This document shows, in pieces, positions 1 to 10,064 of a DNA stretch of 64,000 bases. The notes beneath the pieces were generated by a model that was not told the origin of the DNA, did no database searches, and worked only from the letters and a program-made list of their open reading frames with translations. The position numbers were made by a program, and so were the translations under genes. Numbering within the stretch: position 1 is the stretch's first letter; every line of letters begins with the position of its first letter. The stretch comes from Isoetes taiwanensis (taxonomy: Eukaryota > Streptophyta > Lycopodiopsida > Isoetales > Isoetaceae): contig JAJEKV010000030.1 in the NCBI GenBank assembly GCA_021234155.1, forward strand, positions 6,753,890 through 6,817,889, in the 5' to 3' direction.

Positions 1-2
1 TA

Positions 3-506
3 TAAAAGGGCCTTCTAAGAACTGCTGACTAAGCTATATGAACTACCAATCAGAAAACAAAAGTGGTAATCCAATCAGCAAAACAGTTATAACTAATTCA
101 CTGGATCACATTTTTTAGCATAAGTGTTGATAGAAAAGTCCAAATGAGTCTTTGTTTGGTGCAATAGATAGATCTCATTGAGATTTTTCCAACCTTAGGT
201 GGTTTGCATATCTTTTAGCCCCGTAGGATACTAAAAATTGGTAAAAACCATATTTTTTGGAGTTTTGACAATCATAAGTGATTAAAATATTGCAAGCACC
301 TAAGATTGGAAAGATCTCAATGAGATCTATCTATTGCACTAAACGAAAGATCACTTGGACTTTTCTATCAACAGTTATGCTAGAAAATGTGATCCAGTGT
401 TTAGTTATAACAGTTTTGCTGACTGGACCCGTCAGGCTCTGATTTTTTATTGGTAGTTCATTTATTTTCATTTCGCTTACTTGGCATGTTTTGAAGGCCC
501 TTTTTT
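3..506. repeat. Foldback MITE-like element (~500 bp)
   Basis: The first ~230 bases and the last ~230 bases of this block are imperfect reverse complements. The outer ends read AAAAGGGCCTTC at about 5-16 and GAAGGCCCTTTTTT at 493-506. The inner arms share a diverged stretch that includes the palindromic TCTCATTGAGAT/ATCTCAATGAGA motif. There is no coding sequence, which fits a non-autonomous foldback or MITE. The left end coincides with the window edge, so the true terminus and any target duplication cannot be seen. Immediately to the right lies a Ty3/Gypsy pol remnant, so the repeat may have inserted into that element. Confidence 0.75.
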
Positions 507-529
507 AATCTAGAAAAAAAACCCTAATG

Positions 530-1104
530 TGAACAGGTAAAGGAAAGAATTCAAAGAAGTCATCTGGCTTTAAAGTCAAGATTAAGCAAGCGCATGAGAA
601 AAGTTGAATTTAAACCTGGAGCTTGGGTGTGGATACATTTGCATAAGAAGAGATTGAGAAAAATGGGACTTAAGTATCTCAAATTGGCTTTAAGATACTA
701 TGGACCATTCCAATGGACCATTCCAAGTGGAAACTAAAGTTGGAGAAAATGCTTATAAATTGCGCTTAAATGGGAAATGGACTTCTTTGCATCATGTTTT
801 TAATGTGGTTTTGCTTAAGCCTTACAAGGGCAAGGAAATTGCACCTGAAGTATTGCAACAAATGGAGAATTCTGATCCTCCAATTATTAAGGGGGAGGAA
901 GAAATTTTAGAGCCAGAGAAAATACTAGCTCACCAGGATCATCAGACAAGAAGGTCAACATACCGCAGGTATCTAGTGAAGTTTAAGTTTCATCCAGCCA
1001 GTGATGCAGTTTGGTTCAGTGCACATCAGTTTCTTGAGTATCCAGATATTTTACAGAGTTATGAAACTTCTCTTCACCAGGAAGAGCAAGTTAACAACAG
1101 TTAA
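530..1104 (+). pseudogene. Ty3/Gypsy integrase C-terminal tail, frameshifted
   Basis: The translation matches the minus-strand pol tail at 10381-10937 almost residue for residue, including WVWIHLHKKRLRKMGLKYL and the terminal EEQVNNS before the stop. This is the C-terminal domain of a Ty3/Gypsy integrase plus the linker after it. The reading frame breaks near 700: the 13 bases ATGGACCATTCCA are present twice in tandem here and once in the sister copy, which shifts the frame. Everything upstream of base ~530 in pol is missing and replaced by the foldback repeat. It is a dead fragment. Confidence 0.85.
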
Positions 1105-1440
1105 TTGTCCATTGCTTGCTTTCACAACATATATAATGCTAATACATTTTTCTATTTTCTTTCATTTCCTTTTTCGACGTTTCCGAGCCGTTATCAGCCA
1201 GGGCAAAAAAATCTTGGATTTCTTGCCTCTGAAGAAATCGTCGCCATTCAGCCAGGGCAAAAGCCTTTGATTTCTTCCCTCTGAAGAAATTGCCTTATAA
1301 ATAGCTGATAGAACTCTGCCATCCTTGACTAGCTGCTCCGGCATACAGTGATGGAGGCGATTTGATTGGGCCCTGAAACCATTGTAAACAAGGTAATTCT
1401 TTTGTTGAGTTTAATTCGAAGCTTCAATTTAAGAGTTAGT
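1105..1440 (+). repeat. Gypsy 3' flank / LTR-like promoter segment
   Basis: The sequence after the pol stop diverges from the sister copy after TTGCTTGCTTT. It holds a 54 bp tandem duplication: CAGCCAGGGCAAAA starts at 1195 and again at 1249, each followed by a TTTCTT..CCTCTGAAGAAAT segment. A TATA-like TATAAATA follows at 1296-1303. This layout suggests part of an LTR U3/R region downstream of pol, but no clear polypurine tract or TG..CA ends were found. Confidence 0.35.
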
Positions 1441-1860
1441 TCTGTCGGAACACACAGATCTGGCACACTTGACTATCCGCCTGATTCAATGGCTTCACCT
1501 CTAGATTCAAAAGGGCTTATAAGTGACTAACACTTAGAAAACGAAGGGGGGGTTTAAAAGCAGCTCCAGTTCTAGCAATGCCTTAACGAAACAATGGTAA
1601 AGACTACTCCATCTCCTCGAATCACTACAAGCTCGTTTCTGTTATGAGATCCAGCTATGAGCCCAGGTCCGGCTTCCGTCCTTGCAAATCGCACTAAAAA
1701 TACTCTTTAGGTGCTTCCAATTTCACGCAGAGTCCCTTTTTCCATCACATCTGACAACCCATTGTCCGATTCAGCCAATTTCTGGTCTCATTATCCGTTC
1801 TAGATTGGTATCAATTCGCCCACATCGGAAACCTGAAGAATAAGCTTTCAATCTAACCTT
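1441..1860. other. No recognisable feature
   Basis: I see no open frame of note, no known repeat and no RNA gene in this stretch. It lies between the LTR-like segment and the FtsH12-like pseudogene and may hold decayed intron or retroelement sequence. Confidence 0.4.
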
Positions 1861-2965
1861 ACTAAAATCGACATCATCTGCCAGAGGAAACATCAAAAAT
1901 TCTTAAGTATCCGCTCCCGTTCATTAGGAAAGCCAATATATATTTCCCGGTCAATTCGACCAGGCTGAAAAACCTTTCATGGAGTATACCCTTCCTGTTT
2001 GTTGCACAAATCAGGATAACTGCCTGCCGGAGAGAAAAATGATCAACTGCAGTATCCAATAGACTGCATAAGACTCGGCATCAGTCTTGAATGTCATAGA
2101 AAAAATAGACAAAAAAAAATTGCACAGCTATCTGTCAAATGCTTTAAATTCAATATATATTACTGTTTAGCATCCATATTGAACGAGTCATCAAATCTTG
2201 TGAAATGTCATATTGGATGCTGATGGTATCTGAGGATGCCATCTTAGAGACAAAGTATTTGAAGCACATAGGTGCGGGCAGGCAAATAACACGCTACAGG
2301 TTTGCAAAGAATTGAATAAGGGGCTTAAGCACTAGTTTGAGACTAGGTTCTGCCTGCTTAGTCCCACCCAATTCTATAGGCTCCTTTCTATCATGGAAAA
2401 AGTTGAGGACCAGTTACCATGCCCGAGCGCGATAAATAAGAGGGGGTATAATTTAGTAGGGTTACATTTGTCTTGCTGTTTTCTTCTACCAGCTTAGATT
2501 TTAAATTTTATTAATCTATCAACTTTGGTCTCCAATAAGTTGCCTCAGCCCAAATGTAAAACGTGCAGCATGAGCGATCAAGATATCTAAGGATCCAAAT
2601 GTTGCGATGTAGAGCACATAATTACTTATACGTTATTCTACATCGATATAGTTGCAAAAGGGGAGCTAAATTTGGTATAGCACCTCGGTTCATATTTGTG
2701 AAATTGTAAACATATTTTTCCTGACTATTATATATGATTTTAGTAATGGCCTATCAATTAACACAACCAAAGTCCCAATTCTAAGTTCTTGAAGATATAA
2801 GTAATGATGTTGTAATCAAGTTTAAAAAAACATACGATCCATCAAGTTCCTCTAGAAGTTGTTCAAAAGTTCTTTCGCGAGCACCATCCTTAACAACATG
2901 CTTCCCAGCCAGTGCATTGACTTCGTCAATGAAAACTAGTGCTGGTGCCTCTAACATAATCCAAA
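1830..2965 (-). pseudogene. FtsH12-like AAA protease fragment (two exons)
   Basis: Two minus-strand blocks match consecutive parts of the AAA module of plant FtsH12-type proteins. Block 1 (about 2961-2837) reads EAPALVFIDEVNALAGKH with a Walker B FIDE and ends ERTFEQLLEELDG before a GTATGT donor. Block 2 starts after a CTGCAG acceptor near 2049 and reads DHFSLRQAVILICATNR, the second-region-of-homology ATNR. It then continues in shifted frames as FQPGRIDREIYIGFPNERER and finally VDFSK before a GT. Known biology: FtsH12 is part of an inner-envelope chloroplast protein-import motor. At least two frame changes within block 2, and the absence of any other exon, make this a broken fragment. The intron is retained, so it arose from genomic DNA, not by retroposition. 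Confidence 0.75.
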
Positions 2966-3452
2966 ACCTATATTGACACACGTGCACGAATACAACTTAT
3001 GCAAAGTTTTGCTAACCTTCAACAATATCACTTTGATTATTGTGCCTAGCGTATATGGAATTATGTTCTTCTAAGAAATTGCTTAATTATTGTGCCTCAG
3101 ATATGTGCTTATAAAAAAACTCTCTTCGAGCATTTCAATTGAGATTGCATCATATTCATGTTTAGGTTTAATAGTGTATTATTGATGAAATTTTGAGTGT
3201 AACTTTGGTTCTACTTATTGTTCCATGCCCGAGTTCTAATATACTTGCGTTTTATTATTAGTGAAAGAGGCATCCGACTATTGTTTTAAGATTGGAGGAA
3301 AACATTGACAAATGAAGAAAACCAAGTAAGTTCTTTTTCCATTTCAAAGTATTAGATATGTGAATGTTTGTTGTAGTGCATATTGTACTGGATGGGTGTT
3401 GGCATTTAAGTGTCAAGGTGTTGGGTAGAAATCACGAGAATAATAGAGGATC
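2966..3452. other. AT-rich spacer
   Basis: I see no gene here. It may contain the 5' end of the Helitron that follows, but a convincing 5' TC terminus was not identified. Confidence 0.3.
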
Positions 3453-4049
3453 ATGGAAAATAGTGCTAGGAGTGTGGGAACAAACTTGATTGAGGAATAT
3501 AGAGAGAGAAAACGACAAAGAGACAGGGAGCGCTATAAGAATTTAACTAAGGAAGAGAGGGATCGGATGCGAGAAAGAGCTAGAGAGCGTGGAAAACAAC
3601 GTCAATTTAGAGCAACAATAGATGGAGATGTTGAGGAAGTTCGAGAACAACTCCGGCAACGAAGAAGAGATCGCTATGCAAACTTGGTAGAAGAAGATAG
3701 AGAAAGGATATGCCAGGTAGTGCGTGATCGCTATGCGAATCTATCAGATGAAAATAGAGAGCATATACGTCAGAGACAACGAGAGCAATATGCAAGATTG
3801 GGCACGCAAGACGAGGATAATAGAGAGACTGGAGGAGAGGAGACAGATGTAATACTTGCAGACATGGATGACCAACTTGCTTCATCCAGCCAGTCTCAAA
3901 TGCTAGGATGGGACGTAGCATGCGAAGCAGTGGTAGGTCCTATTACACATTGGAAGTATCGTGCACAACGTATGAACTTAGCAATAAATCGTAGATATGC
4001 CATGTGTATAACGATGTACGTACTGTCAAATACCATTGCTAAATATTGA
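3453..4049 (+). pseudogene. Helitron N-terminal arginine-rich 23-residue repeats
   Basis: This frame of 198 codons starts MENSARSVGTNLIEEYRERK and is dominated by a ~23-residue repeat with the pattern R.RDRYANL.EE.RE.IRQ, at least four times between residues 17 and 118. The pattern resembles the score-and-three peptide repeat (STPR) DNA-binding module described in silkworm FMBP-1 and other eukaryotic proteins. The C-terminal part (WKYRAQRMNLAINRRYAMC) leads towards the Helitron N-terminal domain in the next frame. I infer that it was the DNA-binding leader of the transposase; an independent gene is less likely because the following domain continues directly. Confidence 0.6.
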
Positions 4050-4790
4050 GAGAAACGGTTTTTGCTGCAACGAAGGAAGATGGTTATTGCCATCGTTACC
4101 CAATCTTCCTGCAGCATTGAATAATCTGTACAACATACCTGAATTTGCGAGGCTAGCCAGAAAGGTAAACAGATTATTTTGCTTCAGTGTCCTTGGTGTA
4201 AGTGGCGGATTTGTTGATTTAGACTTTCCTTCATCCGTAACCATAACAGGCCGAACGTATCATCGACTACGACCTAGTGGGGAAACAGGACATCCAATCC
4301 ATTGGTATATATACGACGAATCAGAGAGGTACACACAGGCTCGAGACCAGAGCGTGCCATTTCAATGGGTCAGTATCGTAGGTTCTGTTCTTGATCGAGT
4401 AAATCCCTTTGTTCGGAATCTTCGAACCATGGGAAGCATAGGCATGCCATCGGCATATATAACTGTGCAAGGAGCAACTGCAAGTGATGACATTGCAGCT
4501 ATTGTGGATGTTAATAATACGACCGATTGCACCTCGAGTTGCTGGCTTTTGGGTTCGAAATGAAGGTGAACCAACCTTTGTGAATATACTTGATCCCATG
4601 TATGAGCACTGCAATACCCTCTCATATTCCCATGTGGCACGATTGGTTGGGGCCTTAGGAACGAACATGGTCTCACACAGTTACAGTGGTATAGGTCTAG
4701 GCTCCTACATGAAGACCGATTTGTCCAACTTGGTCGACTTTGCGGAGAGTACCTGGTGGATATGTATTCAAGGGTTGAGGATGCCCGATT
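4036..4790 (+). pseudogene. Helitron-like N-terminal domain
   Basis: The frame at 4036-4563 reads ...LPNLPAALNNLYNIPEFARL, then FCFSVLGVSGGFVDL, then HPIHWYIYDESER. This is the usual Helitron N-terminal block (a globular domain ending in an IYD.E..R segment). It continues through a one-base shift into 4484-4792 with RNEGEPTFVNILDPMYEHCN. The known role of this block is poorly defined; it precedes the Rep nuclease in plant Helitrons. The frame changes make it non-functional. Confidence 0.65.
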
Positions 4791-6903
4791 GAATTACTTC
4801 AGAACACCGGCATTTCGCAATAGAAGAATACAATATGATGAGGATTATTCAGATCGAGAAAATGACGATCAAGTTGATGTTATATTGCCTTCATCCTTTT
4901 TAGGAAGTCAAAGATGGTGTTCTGTTCAAGTTGCTGATGCATTGGCACTGTCTAGGGCAAAAGGTCGTCCCACTTTATTTATAACGATGACCACAAATAC
5001 AGATTGGCCAGAAATAAAGGCCACTCTTAGGCCTGGACAAAACGCATTTGATATTCCTATGTTTGTCGTCCGGTGTTTTCATGGAAGATTACAAAAGTTA
5101 AAGGAGCTTCTTCATAAGTTTTTTCAGCAGATATCATATGTAATAACTGTCATAGAATTTCAAAAGCGCGGATTGCCACACGCTCATCTCGTCTTGCGGA
5201 CTGAACCTGATATACCTTTTGAGTGCATTGATGAAATTATCTCTGCCGAATTGCCCGCGGATCCAATCCTTCGCGGGCAAGTTCATAAATTCATGATGCA
5301 TAGACATACACAGAGATGCTCCCCAAATGGCGCGGCCTGTTGTTATAAATATCCAAAGGATGTCAACCCGACGACGCATCTCGATTCAAAAGGTTATGTT
5401 CAGTACAGAAGAAGAAGTATAGATGATGTATGGGTGGTGCCATATAATTCCTTCCTGCTACATGAATTGGATTGCCATATTATGGTAGATGTGGCATCTA
5501 CAGTACACGTATTTTCTTATCTTTATGGTTATATCTACAAAGGATTCGACAGCGCCAATTTTTTAGTTACCCAAGAAAGACATGCATCCTGCATACCATC
5601 ATCATTGAGTAGCCAACATGGAGAAACCACAGAGAGTTCATTCAGTAACAGTGATGCAAGACAGCATGGCACAGATCAACTATCTGCGAGGGAGAATACA
5701 ATGAGTCAGTCAATAGAGAACATGTCGTCTGATCAAGCACCTGGGAGACGTCCCAGAGATGAAATACAGGACTACTTGAGGGCGAGATATTTATCGGCAA
5801 CAGAAGCAGCGTGGAGGACAATGTCCTATGATATAACTACTAAGTCTCCTGCAGTCAAATGCCTACCATTACATCTACCAATGTCGAGCACACGATCATT
5901 ATTGGATCGGTACTTTTTGCGTCCTCTAGATTCTGGATTTGATGCTTTCACATACATTCAGTACTACGAACAATACACATTCATCCCATTTAGTTCTGCA
6001 TTAAGAGCCGAGCCTGGCAACCATATGGAACAAGAACGAGAGGGATTCTCGACGAACATAGTGAGGAAAAGAGTGAGGCAGCCAATAGTGTGTAGAATAA
6101 GATTACTATTGCCTCGAGTCGGTGAAGCATTTTATCTTAGACAGATATTGCTTCATCGCGCCGCAAGAACTTGGGATGAACTAAAAATTGTCAATGGTGA
6201 ACATTATGAGACATATCAACAAGCTGCAGAGGCGGGAGGGTTGCTCGCAGCACACGATGAAGCATTACAAGTAATGGAAGAGGCAGTTTCATTATCATTA
6301 GGACCAACACAATTGCGATTTCTTTTTGCCATGCTTCTACTTGACCAAGGTCCAGCAATTGAGCTATGGGCTAGGTTTCAAATTCTGATGAGTGTCGACC
6401 TACTAGATGAATATCCAAACGATGAGACAACTGCCTTCAATGAATCCCTTCATTTAGTCAACAACATTCTAACACAACATAGTACTAACATCATGGCATT
6501 CGGTCTCCAACTGCAACCTCGTCTTGGAAGAGATGTCATGCATGAGTTGCAAAAATTTTCCGATCGTGGGACATACTTGGACGCTGTGATGCAAATGACG
6601 AGTGTAATGAAAAAGGACCAACATGAGATATATACCTTTATTCAAGAATGGTTGGAATTACAACAAAGCAACCAACCTATATTCATTGACGGAAAAGCTG
6701 GCAGAGGAAAAACATTCTTGCTAAATTGTGTATGTTTATTTATACGAGGCAATCGAAGTATAGTGCTTCCATGCGGTACGACAGCATTAGCAGGTCGTCA
6801 ATATCCAGGAGGACGAACAGCTCACTCGCTGTTCCAAATTCCCGTGAATGAGAATAATGTAGGGCTTCGATCGATGATAGAAAATGATTCCGGACTGGGA
6901 TGA
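4756..6903 (+). pseudogene. Helitron Rep (HUH nuclease) and N-terminal helicase part
   Basis: This is the longest surviving frame, 715 codons. Rep motif 1 is visible as GRPTLFITMTTNTDWPEI. The HUH motif follows as RGLPHAHLVL, where the two histidines bind the metal. The tyrosine motif is YLYGYIYKGFDSANF, with the catalytic tyrosine pair. Near the end is a Pif1-type Walker A, FIDGKAGRGKTFLLN, followed by LPCGTTALAGRQYPGGRTAHS. Rep nicks and joins strands during rolling-circle transposition, and the helicase unwinds the donor. These motifs are well preserved, but the frame ends at 6903, before Walker B, and the helicase continues in another frame. Confidence 0.85.
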
Positions 6904-7941
6904 ATTTCCAATGGCCAACAAAGCTGTCATTGAAAGTGTTCATCATTTGTTGCAACGGATATGCAGGAGTAATCTTCCCTTTGGAGGCAAACATTTTATT
7001 GCTTCTGGAGACTTCAGACAGGTCGCGCCTGTCGTAAAGGGAGGTGGAAGAAATGCAGCATACAACGCATCCATTAAGTCATCATCGTTGTGGAAGAGCT
7101 TTCGCGTGATGAGATTGGAAGAACCGATACGTAATGCAGATGATCTCGAACTAATGCGATTTGTCGATCACATAGGAGAGGATTCGGAGAATTCCACGGT
7201 CTCGTTGGAGATCTTCAATATAACAACTAACATAGCAGCTGCCACTGAATTTTTGTATCCCTCCAGTGTTCTTCGAGATCCAACAACGTGCAAGAAACAC
7301 AATTTTTTGTCGCCAATCAATAAGAGTGTTGATAATGTCAATGATGATGTTCTTAATAGGATTCCGAGCCAGGATAAATCATATTATAGCTATACCCACA
7401 TTACCGAACAGGATGAAATTATACATGACCACGTCTACGCAACATCAGACTTCCTTAATAACTTCACACATTCTGGAATACCTAACCACGAACTCAAACT
7501 TAAGGTAGGGGCTATATGTCACATTATGAAACGGCTACACATGGAAAAAGGCCTGGTGAAAAATGCGAGAGTTATGATCGTATCAATGCATGCAAAGTTC
7601 GTAATAGTGAAAGTATTGGATGAAGCATCCCAGGATGATGAATGCACATACCCGATCTCTAGAACCGACTTCTTCTATCAATCAGAGAATCGACCATGGA
7701 CCATTCATAGGCGACAATTGCCCCTTCGACTATCTTATTCAACTACTTTCAATAGCTGCCAAGGACTTACACGATCGCCTCGTCATTGACTTACGTACCA
7801 ATGTATTTGCACATGGCCAGTAGTTATACACGGCGCTTACTCGCATGCGAAAGAGAGTGGATGCGCTCATTCTCCTCTCACCGGAAAACACTACGAGACG
7901 GACGGCAAATGTCGTCTACAAGGAACTGCTTTGCTGATGAG
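6884..7941 (+). pseudogene. Helitron Pif1-like helicase, C-terminal half
   Basis: The frame from 6884 begins with the Walker B region WDEFPMANKAVIESV, then GKHFIASGDFRQVAPVV (motif III-like), KSFRVMRLEEPIRNADDLE, LKVGAICHIMKRL and the helicase motif FNSCQGLT at the end. After another shift near 7785 the tail YTALTRMRKRVDALILL is readable at about 7830-7881, preceded by an in-frame TAG. Together with the preceding frame this is the 3'-half of a Helitron transposase. Stops and shifts make it inactive. Confidence 0.8.
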
Positions 7942-8310
7942 ATATGCTTTCCTCTACCTTGGTCACATAAAAATTGTAGCGTGTACCGTATGAAGAATTT
8001 GACTTCAAATAAGGTACATTCTTTCTGCCATCTTCAATAGTTGCCAGGGACTGAAGAAGTTAATAAGGTACGTCCACTCCATCTTTCATATCTTTTGTAC
8101 GGGCTACAATTTTGCTCAATGAAGTGTCCTATGCCCGAATTCAAAAGTTATTTCGATAAGGTACGCCACTAAAAAAAAAAAGAAAACTCCCTCCTTTGCC
8201 GGTATAATAGATGACGTGCTATCTGATTACCATGGATTTCCCTAACTCATTCTTTTTTTCTTTGAGAAATTGAAAAGAGAAGTAACAAAAGAATGTAATA
8301 AATAGCATCG
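7942..8310. other. Post-Helitron spacer
   Basis: This stretch contains a short second copy of the helicase-end motif near 8033, an A-run at 8170-8182 and no other recognised feature. The Helitron 3' terminus probably lies here but cannot be assigned. Confidence 0.3.
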
Positions 8311-8640
8311 CGATGCCAGCCTAGTGGTCAAGCTATTGGTAATGGGCGACTCCCGTCCAAAGCCTAAAACCCACTGGCTGTCATTGGATGCAAAAAATAA
8401 AATGAGTATAAATAAAAAGAACATCCATCGCGGTAACAGCCTAGTGGTCAAGCTACTGGTAGTGGGTGACCCCCATCCAAAGCCCAAAACCCGCTGGCTG
8501 TCCATCGGATGCAAAGATAAAATGAAAAAAAAAAATGAAGAGAATATACATTGCGGTTACAGCCTAGTGGTCAAGCCGTCGGTAATGGGCAATCCCCATC
8601 CAGGCCCAAAACCCACTGGTTGTCATCGGATGCCAAAAGA
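8311..8640 (+). repeat. Three-copy ~120 bp tandem repeat, possibly SINE-derived
   Basis: Three units begin with CAGCCTAGTGGTCAAGC, at about 8318, 8438 and 8561 (spacing 120 and 123 bp). Each continues through GGTARTGGGYRAYYCCCRTCCA, AAAACCCRCTGG and TCRGATG. The units are separated by A-rich linkers (AAAAATAAAATGA type). TAGTGGTCAAG resembles a pol III A box and the A-rich linker resembles a SINE tail, so this may be a short SINE multiplied in tandem. A long open frame on the plus strand is just a by-product of the repeat. Confidence 0.7.
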
Positions 8641-8655
8641 AGAGGGCATAGACAT

Positions 8656-8760
8656 TAATGGAAATCCCATGGTGGCCGGTTATAGCATCTATCTATCCTA
8701 CGGGCACAAAACAGATGGCAATAGTGCAGGTTCAACTCCTGCATGTTCTCTCACATCTCA
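8656..8760 (+). other. tRNA-like (SINE head?) segment
   Basis: GCAGGTTCAACTCCTGC at about 8727-8743 forms a perfect five-pair T-arm with a seven-base loop and contains a B-box match (GGTTCAACTCC). Some 55 bases upstream, TGGCCGGTTATAGC is a weak A-box match. No acceptor stem or anticodon arm that would make a functional tRNA was found, so it is most likely a tRNA-derived SINE head or pseudo-tRNA. Confidence 0.35.
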
Positions 8761-8957
8761 AGCATGTCCAGATCTTAGCACAAGACTTCTTTTGCAGCGG
8801 GTTGGACAAAAGAAATGTTCACGGCGGCCTTGGCCGCCGCGATAAATTTCTTGTACCTTATAATTGAAATTCGTTTGAGATAAACTTTTATACCTTCTTT
8901 ATACCTTAAGCTTAAAAACCTAACCTTTACCTTACCTATATACCTAATGACTGAGAT

Positions 8958-9152
8958 CACTTATCTAACAATTGATAAGTGTTTGGAGTAAAAGATCCTC
9001 TAACGGTTGAGGTTCCCTTGGGAGTAAAAGTCCACTGATAAACCGTGGTTTCCATATGGTGTAAAATGGTCCTCTAACGATTGAGGTTGCCAGGCGTAAA
9101 ATGGTCCTCTGACAAACCGAGGTTGCCAACACTAATGCTTGAGGTCAAGCAT
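8958..9152 (+). repeat. Hairpin array in Gypsy 3' UTR (left arm)
   Basis: Six short stem-loops follow one another: CACTTATC/GATAAGTG (8958-8981), CCTC/GAGG (8997-9012), CCAC/GTGG (9032-9048), CCTC/GAGG (9071-9086), CCTC/GAGG (9106-9122) and ATGCTTGA/TCAAGCAT (9135-9152). Linkers share a GTAAAA(t/g) core. Within the four middle units the stem pair changes T-A to A-T in one unit while pairing is kept. The array ends just before the polypurine tract. Function is unknown; RNA structure in the element's 3' UTR is the natural reading. Confidence 0.7.
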
Positions 9153-9156
9153 CTTT

Positions 9157-9170
9157 AAAAGGGGAGGACC
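9157..9170 (+). other. Polypurine tract, left arm
   Basis: AAAAGGGGAGGACC ends one base before TGATATGATGG, the presumed LTR start. Purine-rich tracts abutting a TG are the plus-strand primer of LTR retrotransposons. The same tract is found mirrored at 10047-10060. Confidence 0.65.
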
Positions 9171-9171
9171 T

Positions 9172-9488
9172 TGATATGATGGTTTTTCCACTGTTATGCA
9201 CTCAAAATAACCTTATTATGGAGTCTTAACTTTTATTTGATACCCTAAGAAAATTATCCTTGTATTAAGCCAAGCTAATCTCCTTGATAATATCCTAGTC
9301 CAAAAATAGCAGTTTCTAAAAGGCCAACTTAAAAAGGTCATATCTTTGCCTTCATCCTTAAACCCTCCCTCTGGAGTGCATATCAGGCTGAGATAACGAT
9401 TTCTCAGTTCCCTGGATAACGATTTCCAGGCTAAGGATAACGGTTTCCTGAAGGACCCGGTTGGGTGGTGAGCTATCTCCTCTAATCT
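9172..9488 (+). repeat. Gypsy 3' LTR, left copy (partial)
   Basis: The LTR starts TGATATGATGGTTTTTCC directly after the polypurine tract. It runs to the central loop without a clear CA end and lacks the ~215 bp block found in the right copy, so it is internally deleted and probably truncated. Confidence 0.6.
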
Positions 9489-9506
9489 AGTCATTAGAGC
9501 AAAAAG

Positions 9507-10045
9507 AGATTAGAGGAGGTAGCTCACCACCCAAATCGGGTCCTTCAGAAAACCGCTTATCCCGAGCCCGAAATCGTTATCCAAGGAACTGAGAAATCGT
9601 TATCTCAACCTGATATGCACTCCAGAGGGAGGGTTTAAGGATGAAGGCAAGGTCTATAAAAGCAACAGGGGTTCAAGAGGCAGGAACAGGAATCTTGGCT
9701 GTGCAGTCCAGTCTGACCCATGGCCACTCTTTTGGCGATATCTCACGATCCACAAGGAGTTAGGGATTGTACAACCCCAATCCGGAAACTAGACTCTGAG
9801 TGCTTTCCAATGAGCCCTGGATCGCAATAATCCCACTTATATTCGATGAGATATGACCTTTTTAAGTTGGCCTTTTAGAAACTGCTATTTTTGGACTGGG
9901 ATATTATCAAGGAGATTAGCTTGGCTTAATACAAGGATAATGTTTTTAGGGTATCAAACAAAGGTTAAGACTCCATAATAAGGTTATTTTGAGTGCATAA
10001 CAGTGGACCACACCCCCGAACTACTAGGGAAAAACCATCATATCA
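9507..10045 (-). repeat. Gypsy 3' LTR, right copy
   Basis: Read on the minus strand it starts TGATATGATGG at 10045 and continues to the inverted-repeat centre. It retains a ~215 bp block absent from the left copy. A TATA-like TCTATAAAAGC at about 9652 lies on the plus strand, opposite to the expected transcription direction. I treat it as coincidental, but it leaves some doubt about orientation. Confidence 0.55.
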
Positions 10046-10046
10046 A

Positions 10047-10060
10047 GGTCCTCCCCTTTT
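10047..10060 (-). other. Polypurine tract, right arm
   Basis: On the minus strand AAAAGGGGAGGACC precedes TGATATGATGG. Its position, about 330 bases after the pol stop codon at 10381, fits the expected order pol - 3' UTR - PPT - 3' LTR. Confidence 0.7.
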
Positions 10061-10064
10061 AAAG

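Larger units (their letters stand above)
3453..7941 (+). mobile_element. Degenerate Helitron (RepHel)
   Basis: A single plus-strand coding region for a Helitron transposase is recognisable across this span. It is split over several reading frames (breaks near 4040, 4500, 4760, 6890 and 7790). Order: arginine-rich repeat region, Helitron-like N-terminal domain, Rep HUH nuclease, Pif1-type helicase. The last recognisable codons end at about 7941. A second short match to the CAATAGxTGCCARGGAC helicase motif lies at ~8033. The 3' hairpin and CTRR end typical of Helitrons could not be placed with confidence, so the element limits are those of the coding remnant only. Confidence 0.85.

Noticed and set aside
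3607-3921. Minus-strand frame opposite the Helitron arginine repeats
   Set aside because: It is the reverse complement of a repetitive coding frame; composition mirrors the repeat and carries no independent signal.
8727-8743. Functional tRNA gene
   Set aside because: A perfect T-arm exists, but no acceptor stem, D-arm or anticodon arm could be formed around it.
8324-8845. 173-codon open frame on the plus strand over the tandem repeat
   Set aside because: It is produced by translating the ~120 bp repeat units; it has no start context or domain and runs past the repeat only by chance.
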